Notes under the pieces: model-generated
Told to the model about the DNA's origin: nothing
What the model saw: only the letters and a program-made list of their open reading frames with translations
Databases searched by the model: none
Assembly: GCA_016194975.1 (NCBI GenBank)
Contig: JACQAM010000012.1
Coordinates: 62,001-126,000 of the forward strand
Length of the DNA: 64,000 nt
Reading direction: 5' to 3'
Origin: Bacteroidota bacterium
GTDB lineage: Bacteria > Bacteroidota > Bacteroidia > Palsa-965
Translations under genes and position numbers: made by a program
Shown: positions 60,901-64,000 of the stretch, piece after piece
Layout of the letters: each line of letters opens with the position of its first letter
Numbering within the stretch: the stretch's first letter is position 1

Positions 60901-61005
60901 GCGCTGAATGTAAAAATGTTTCGACTGGCCGAATGAAAATCCGGAGAACGAAAATAAAAACAGGAAGAGCAGGGAAGGGGAATACTTTCTTGGGGAGAAT
61001 TTCAT
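57916..61005 (-). CDS. Large exported WG-repeat protein
   Basis: 1029 residues with a signal peptide (residues 1-26). At least nine WG (KWG) repeats, each G(V/I/M)xDxxGxxxxPxxYxxI: VGVYDNKGNLIIPVIYESI, KWGVMDSTGKMIVPVKY, KYGMMDNKGNVLFKPKY, HWGIISATGDTIVPFIY, LFGVLTSSGQEIVPFRY, then more widely spaced KQGIIDSDGKLLVD and NIGLIDKNGKFLTD. The last 250 residues are different and contain YYKCEFCEKNFKKVYFF, a CxxC pair. WG repeats are thought to mediate protein contacts; no specific function is known. Most members are shorter, so the length and unique C-terminus are notable. Single gene. Confidence 0.85.
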   Translation of the reverse strand: MKFSPRKYSPSLLFLFLFSFSGFSFGQSKHFYIQRDFQNCGTGVKDSSGNWVIQPTFENIAALSDKYFRVEAVSKVGVYDNKGNLIIPVIYESIYQEHTDDGYEFMVKNSDKKWGVMDSTGKMIVPVKYRDASIYEDGTIIVRYKWRKNFRTDIHRDSIRIRQKMHSEPRYIADHRFSFTKDFDFIWRQKYGMMDNKGNVLFKPKYSSVSFSEEEYSFTRLEQKHHVLYCDTTGRIIYRFTADRSMTYFYIDEFDYGLPQGPDVNNSGYIVGMNKKHWGIISATGDTIVPFIYKYAFGGSGYGSDGNILEFQTDSATGIFDCDKRKWILQPVYSYLDQVNSYTVTSDSSNGSPLIVFVARKNNLFGVLTSSGQEIVPFRYTYYNKESDDIIFTNENEGMVLTFPSGSEHPQDAKDSTLVMVYSKNDDARVVSRAPAGNYFSKQVASDGAVLFLDTTLIHNRNQKLCYIPYNSFYKSNSFTWDSLLHATAMIVRPMNIVSRNSDGSALAGFRRADLINRNFDNDSEYYYLRDGKFSFTSLYNCELLTHETGMNYFRVYHYYRPGAGIIRSDGKKIIPIGKIRSAQVIYRKDSEEPLFQITSFKHEKQGIIDSDGKLLVDTTWNYIITRYYVDHLLEVELRPNRKESAFHKRTNNVQLLDIRTGDVVIPYGQHPNFITYIGSEDALCIMPDGERVFNATQKKFVTGGFNRIHELDDDGNYFAVKTCTGNIGLIDKNGKFLTDTMWKAMGMADYHAYARKGGDKAANLHYFVFYNEKSHFTFDATVGMIIPDSLAYNEVLRRASGNFTTDLYSNKFITDQHLPAIDYFSGMTYDSLPAWTHAVLYDSILFPKRFHQDTTLNYSYYKCEFCEKNFKKVYFFYNWMPDYEYSSHAHFVRYCTDSVISVARSNYSYPPFFHDHLPECDFMFNTMLFSDGPHPLLLDSLFTGTEWKNFIIQTVMDYLQNNLDVKGECTNPYMFPKILQSSFLICEKGIELYPPGFTHNQEALMIFIPWEKIAPYMRADVKRKLGVK

Positions 61006-61114
61006 TTCTAAATTTAATTGAATTGCCGCTTACAGAAGTATAATGCGGGAAATAAAATTAGATACAGGTTATGAGTTATGAGTTATGGGTTTGGAAGAAT
61101 CAATTCTAAATTAC

Positions 61115-61220
61115 GGGCATCTCTAATAACTTCGAACTGCTGCGTTGGGCTACGTCCTCAAAATCCTCATTTACGAATAGTAAATTCCCGCCTTGCATTT
61201 CTGTGTTTTTAGAGATGCCC
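61115..61220. mobile_element. 106-bp miniature inverted-repeat element, copy 2
   Basis: Same family as 32695-32817: ends GGGCATCTCTAA (61115-61126) and TTAGAGATGCCC (61209-61220), flanked by a 4-bp duplication TTAC (61111-61114 and 61221-61224). Apart from a 17-base internal deletion the sequence is almost identical to copy 1, so the copies are recent. It lies in the spacer downstream of the 'asparagine synthetase B'-like gene. Confidence 0.88.
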
Positions 61221-61247
61221 TTACTTACAACTAAAATCCAAAACTCA

Positions 61248-62510
61248 TCACGTCTTCTGATGTTTCTTTTTCGCTGCCGGAAACAAAACATTATTCAGGA
61301 TCAAACGGTATCCTGCTGAATTCGGATAGAGAGACAAATCAGTGGGAGGTTCTTCCACGCGATGCTGGTAATCTTCCGGATCATGCCCGCTGTAATACGT
61401 CCACATCCCTTTTCCGTAATCACCGTGAATGTAGCGTGCTTCGTTGATCGCTTTGTCTTCGCCCATAATGAGCACGCCCGGTTTGATGAGCGCTTTGTCG
61501 AATCCTGTTGTTTGTCCCCAAAAACCTTTAATAAGATTTGCATGATCCTGGCAAAGCATAGTGGGAACAGGATCCCATTTTGCAGAAAATTCGAAGAGCG
61601 AAAAATAATCGTTGCTTTCGTTCACACCTTTCGACTGGCGCGTTTCATAGGTATCGATATCTGAAAATTCATATTCATTCGAATTCATTTTCAAATGAAA
61701 ATTCGTGAAGGCAAAAGTCTTTGAATAATCGAGTTTCGAATTGGCGTTCATATCCATTCCGTCGCCGTCATATTGTTTGTCGCAAATGTCAATTCCTTCT
61801 GCTGCCAGCGCAATGTCATAAGAATCAGTTGCGGAACACATCGCGAACATGAATCCACCTCCTGCCACGAAGTCGCGGATCTTTTTTGCAACGGCAAGTT
61901 TCATCTCCGAAACTTTTTTGAATCCGAGTTTTGCGGCCATCGATTCGTCGGTCGCCACTTGCTGACGGTACCACGGCGCATTGGAGAATCCAGCATAGAA
62001 TCTTCCATACTGCCCGGTGAAATCTTCGTGATGCAGATGGATCCAGTCGTAATGCAACAAAGTATCCTGCATTACTTTTTCATCATAAACTACCTGGTAA
62101 GGAATTTCTGCGTACGTGAGCACAAGCGTTACCGCGTCATCCCAGGGTTGTTTGTCGGGCGGAGAATACACAGCGATCTTCGGTGGTTTTTCAAGTTTCA
62201 CCGCATCCATATTCACTTCAGGAGAAGTAATTTCTTCGAGAATGGAAGTCACTTTTGCATCGGGCAGTGTTTCAAAGCTCACGCCGCGTGCGTTGCATTC
62301 ATTCTCAAAACTTTTTTCATACTTGATGAGAAAACTTCCGTAGCGGTAATTCAGTAACCATTGTTCATCGCCGCCCTGTTCAAGTACCCAATAGGCAATT
62401 CCGTAAGCTTTCAAATGATCCTTCTGCGCGTCATCCATAGGTATGAGCAGGTATGCAGCGCGCACATGCACAAGCGCGAGGGAAAAAAGTAAAACAAAAA
62501 TTCTTTTCAT
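61248..62510 (-). CDS. Exported protein of the family loosely annotated 'asparagine synthetase B'
   Basis: 420 residues with a signal peptide (residues 1-18, AYLLIPM after cleavage). None of the AsnB glutaminase or synthetase motifs (N-terminal Cys, SGGLDS) is present, so that name is misleading. Seen segments are YGIAYWVLEQGGDEQWLLNYR, IAVYSPPDKQPWDDAVTLVLTYAEIPYQVVYD, DWIHLHHEDFTGQYGRFY, FVAGGGFMFAMCSATDSYDIALA, GMWTYYSGHDPEDYQH. The GGGFMFAMCSATDS region resembles the Cys elbow of ThuA/class I glutamine amidotransferase-like folds. Enzyme activity and substrate are unknown; periplasmic location is expected. Confidence 0.7.
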   Translation of the reverse strand: MKRIFVLLFSLALVHVRAAYLLIPMDDAQKDHLKAYGIAYWVLEQGGDEQWLLNYRYGSFLIKYEKSFENECNARGVSFETLPDAKVTSILEEITSPEVNMDAVKLEKPPKIAVYSPPDKQPWDDAVTLVLTYAEIPYQVVYDEKVMQDTLLHYDWIHLHHEDFTGQYGRFYAGFSNAPWYRQQVATDESMAAKLGFKKVSEMKLAVAKKIRDFVAGGGFMFAMCSATDSYDIALAAEGIDICDKQYDGDGMDMNANSKLDYSKTFAFTNFHLKMNSNEYEFSDIDTYETRQSKGVNESNDYFSLFEFSAKWDPVPTMLCQDHANLIKGFWGQTTGFDKALIKPGVLIMGEDKAINEARYIHGDYGKGMWTYYSGHDPEDYQHRVEEPPTDLSLYPNSAGYRLILNNVLFPAAKKKHQKT

Positions 62511-62695
62511 GAATTAAATATAAAGTTACGAAAAAGCATTTGCTTGCATTGTGCGATAATTATGCCATGGTGTTAAATAATTCAAATGCAAATTCGTTCA
62601 GGAATTCAGGCCGCAGTTCGTTTTGCATTTTTGATTTCGACAGCACGTTAAATTCACTTTTTTTATTTTTTTAAATCGTAAGTTCTATTTAAAAG

Positions 62696-62779
62696 ATGAA
62701 AAGTTATTTTCTCCCCGCATTCATTTTGGTTGCGTTGAATTCATTTGCCCGGAAGAAAAATAGCATTGCCAATCAGTAA
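62696..62779 (+). other. 27-codon micro-ORF resembling a lone signal peptide
   Basis: ATG 62696 opens a 27-residue frame starting MKSYFLPAFILVALNSFA and then ARKKNSIANQ before a stop. It looks like a Sec signal peptide with a cleavage site but no mature protein. It may be the 5' remnant of a lost secreted-protein gene or a small membrane peptide. No promoter can be assigned. Confidence 0.3.
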
Positions 62780-62830
62780 TTTTTTTCGAAATAGAAATCT
62801 TTTTCTGTAAATCACTTCACCACTTCCGCT

Positions 62831-62885
62831 GCCCGCCCGTCCGCCCGTGCCGGTACGGACGGGGATGGCCCGGTCGGACGGGCTG
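62831..62885. repeat. GC-rich nested hairpin (REP-like)
   Basis: GCCCGTCCG (62835-62843) pairs with CGGACGGGC (62875-62883). Inside it CCCGT (62844-62848) pairs with ACGGG (62859-62863) and CCG with CGG around a GTA loop. Very GC-rich compared with the AT-rich flanks. It lies in the 493-bp spacer between 62511 and 63003, which otherwise holds the micro-ORF and the promoter area of the zapA locus. Confidence 0.6.
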
Positions 62886-63003
62886 CTAAACCGCTGTTGC
62901 TTCTTTTATTTCATTGGTGCGCAAACAATATTTTGCTGTTAACCATTAACAATCAACCCAAAAGATTATATTTACCTAAGTATTAATTCAAGCCCGTTTT
63001 TAC

Positions 63004-63294
63004 GTGAAGTCGATCATCGCTTTAGCCAAAAGCGTCAAGGCAAAGACTCAAAAAATGCTACATTTGCAGGAAGCCCTGCAGAAGGAAAATTTGCGTCTTC
63101 ACGAGCAGATTACCCGCTTGAAAAACAGGGCTGACGAACTGGAAAAGTTGAATAAGAAAATCGAAGACCAGAATAACGTTCTGAAAATTTCTAAAAACAT
63201 TTCCGGTGATAACGAAAAGAATTCTGCTTTAAAACTCAGGATAAACGAGCTGGTGCGGGAAATAGATAAATGCATCGCTCAACTTAACAGGTGA
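63004..63294 (+). CDS. Small coiled-coil protein upstream of ZapA
   Basis: 96 residues from GTG 63004, or 79 from ATG 63055 (MLHLQEALQKENLRLHEQ). Nearly the whole protein is heptad coiled coil (ALQKENLRLHEQITRLKNRA; LKLRINELVREIDKCIAQLN) with a Gly-Asp break at about residue 69. It lies 24 bp upstream of zapA. A small coiled-coil protein is commonly encoded just before zapA in Bacteroidota; a ZapB-like role in division-ring architecture is plausible (inference). Start choice is uncertain. Confidence 0.7.
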   Translation: MKSIIALAKSVKAKTQKMLHLQEALQKENLRLHEQITRLKNRADELEKLNKKIEDQNNVLKISKNISGDNEKNSALKLRINELVREIDKCIAQLNR

Positions 63295-63318
63295 TTCACC
63301 TGGACCAAACCAAAAAAA

Positions 63319-63615
63319 ATGGGCGAGAAGTCCGTCAAAATAACAATCGCAGGTCGTTCGTACCCGATCAAAATTGATTCGGGAGAAGAAACTGTAGTTC
63401 ACGAAGCTGTAAAACGTGTGAATGAAAAAGTTTCATCTCTCCAGTCGAAATTCCAGGTACAGGATAAACAGGATCTCCTCGCGATGGCGGCTCTTCAATT
63501 CGCAACTCAATATCTCGAAGCGCAATCGAAAATCGTAGATGATCCGGATAAACTTCTCGCCGATCTGGCGGAAGTGGATTCCGCTCTCGACGCGCATCTC
63601 GCACGGTCCAAGTAA
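63319..63615 (+). CDS. zapA: Cell division protein ZapA
   Basis: 98 residues. The N-terminal globular part KSVKITIAGRSYPIKIDSGEE is the ZapA signature; EETVVHEAVKRVNEKVSSLQS and the long helix QDLLAMAALQFATQYLEAQSK form the dimer/tetramer coiled coil. ZapA binds and bundles FtsZ filaments at the division site. It is followed at once by a structured RNA region and then rny, the order usual for Bacteroidota. Confidence 0.93.
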   Translation: MGEKSVKITIAGRSYPIKIDSGEETVVHEAVKRVNEKVSSLQSKFQVQDKQDLLAMAALQFATQYLEAQSKIVDDPDKLLADLAEVDSALDAHLARSK

Positions 63616-63732
63616 TTGAGCGGAACTTCTCTCCGCACATTTCCCTGTTAATGAATTCCCGCACACAGTTCGGATAACTCCGGATGTAAGCGGGATTTTT
63701 GTTGAATTCAATTCATTAACCTTTCCGCTTAA
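63616..63732 (+). ncRNA. ssrS: Probable 6S-like RNA (ssrS) between zapA and rny
   Basis: The 142-bp spacer folds as a long rod. The outer stem is TTGAGCGGAA (63616-63625) with TTCCGCTTAA (63723-63732), one G-U. The middle stem is GTTAATGAATT (63647-63657) with AATTCATTAAC (63710-63720), 11 perfect pairs. The inner stem is CCCGC (63658-63662) with GCGGG (63690-63694), and an apical AGTT/AACT hairpin completes it. Large one-sided bulges separate the stems (21 bases 5', 15 bases 3'). A closing stem, central bubble and terminal arm directly after zapA recall 6S RNA, which inhibits RNA polymerase holoenzyme by promoter mimicry. Ends are approximate and local alternative hairpins exist (GCGGA/TCCGC near 63620-63636). 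Confidence 0.6.
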
Positions 63733-63757
63733 ACGGAAAATAAAACACACCAGAAAA

Positions 63758-64000
63758 ATGTTCAAGGACCCGATCATCATGGCCATTATTGCCGGAGCCG
63801 GTTCTCTTCTTCTCGGGATCATTGTTACTGCCACCATTCTCCGTGGTGCAATAACAAAAAAATCGAAAGAGAAATTAGCCAAGGCAGAAGCCGACGGCGA
63901 AGCTCTGAAGAAAGAGAAACTCCTGCAGGCAAAAGAAAAATTCCTGCAATTGAAACAGGAACACGAAAAATCTGTCAATGAAAGAAATCACGGCGTGCAG
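63758..64000 (+). CDS. rny: Ribonuclease Y (partial, N-terminal 81 residues)
   Basis: The gene runs off the right edge. ATG 63758 starts MFKDPIIMAIIAGAGSLLLG, a single transmembrane helix to about residue 28. It is followed by a charged coiled coil (KEKLAKAEADGEALKKEKLL then QAKEKFLQLKQEHEK), exactly the N-terminal layout of RNase Y. The KH and HD domains that bind and cut mRNA lie outside the window. Position after zapA and the 6S-like RNA supports the call. Confidence 0.85.
   Translation, partial: MFKDPIIMAIIAGAGSLLLGIIVTATILRGAITKKSKEKLAKAEADGEALKKEKLLQAKEKFLQLKQEHEKSVNERNHGVQ

Overview
The window reads as a chromosomal segment of a member of the Bacteroidota, most like an environmental Flavobacteriia/Sphingobacteriia/Chitinophagia-type lineage; I cannot place it lower. 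Signs seen directly are: secreted proteins with SprB-type repeats and a type IX secretion (T9SS) C-terminal signal of the gliding-motility type, a PorE-like TPR/PD40 protein, a DUF5916 protein, a PafA-type phosphatase, MqnA of the futalosine menaquinone route, starts without Shine-Dalgarno sequences, and -7 elements of the Bacteroidota form TAnnTTTG. No rRNA, tRNA, CRISPR, phage or intact insertion sequence was seen.

Layout. 1-4479 (minus): the N-terminal part of a large T9SS adhesin that runs off the left edge, a stray T9SS tail fragment, then a probable fatty-acid modification set (desaturase, DUF1295 reductase-like protein, cyclopropane-synthase-like methyltransferase). 4601-6750 (plus): a tandem universal stress protein coupled to a CPA2 antiporter. 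6869-8883 (minus): a CapA-type protein coupled to an M23 peptidase. 9038-15561 (plus): alaS, a thiolase, a T9SS cargo protein, a hexapeptide-repeat protein, and a DUF2304 protein overlapping a small hypothetical gene. 15807-22564 (minus): a complete CzcCBA-type metal-efflux operon with a small acidic membrane protein upstream and a DUF2490 protein downstream, closed by a clear terminator. 22615-31903: zinc-dependent phospholipase C-like protein, comB, gcvT, a glycosyltransferase/methyltransferase pair facing a FlaA1/CapD-type nucleotide-sugar dehydratase, thioesterase, DUF2147 and an acyltransferase. 32098-41274: miaE, NlpC/P60, MerR, PorE-like, mqnA, EI24, PAP2, crcB, pafA. 41275-44664: a decayed patch with a miniature transposon, followed by an unusual double AAA+ ATPase. 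44731-50141: MORN/TonB protein, DUF5916 protein and a putative outer-membrane protein. 50168-55802 (minus): a three-gene operon (GH20 hexosaminidase, CutC, GH2 beta-mannosidase) that looks like N-glycan breakdown. 56006-62510 (minus): a hypothetical protein, a C1 peptidase, a 1029-residue WG-repeat protein, and a secreted protein of the family loosely called 'asparagine synthetase B'. 63004-64000 (plus): coiled-coil protein, zapA, a likely 6S-like RNA, and the start of rny.

The most unusual content lies between and at the edges of genes. There are two miniature inverted-repeat elements of one family (32695 and 61115) with perfect 4-bp target duplications, and a third of another family (41790). 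They have altered the start or stop of neighbouring ORFs. Other small repeats have entered coding sequence: a palindrome inside gcvT and a dispersed repeat that encodes part of the signal peptide of the GH2 enzyme. Spacers are filled with short-word tandem and inverted repeats. Three gene remnants were found: a T9SS tail, a DnaE-type polymerase fragment and a nucleotidyltransferase tail.
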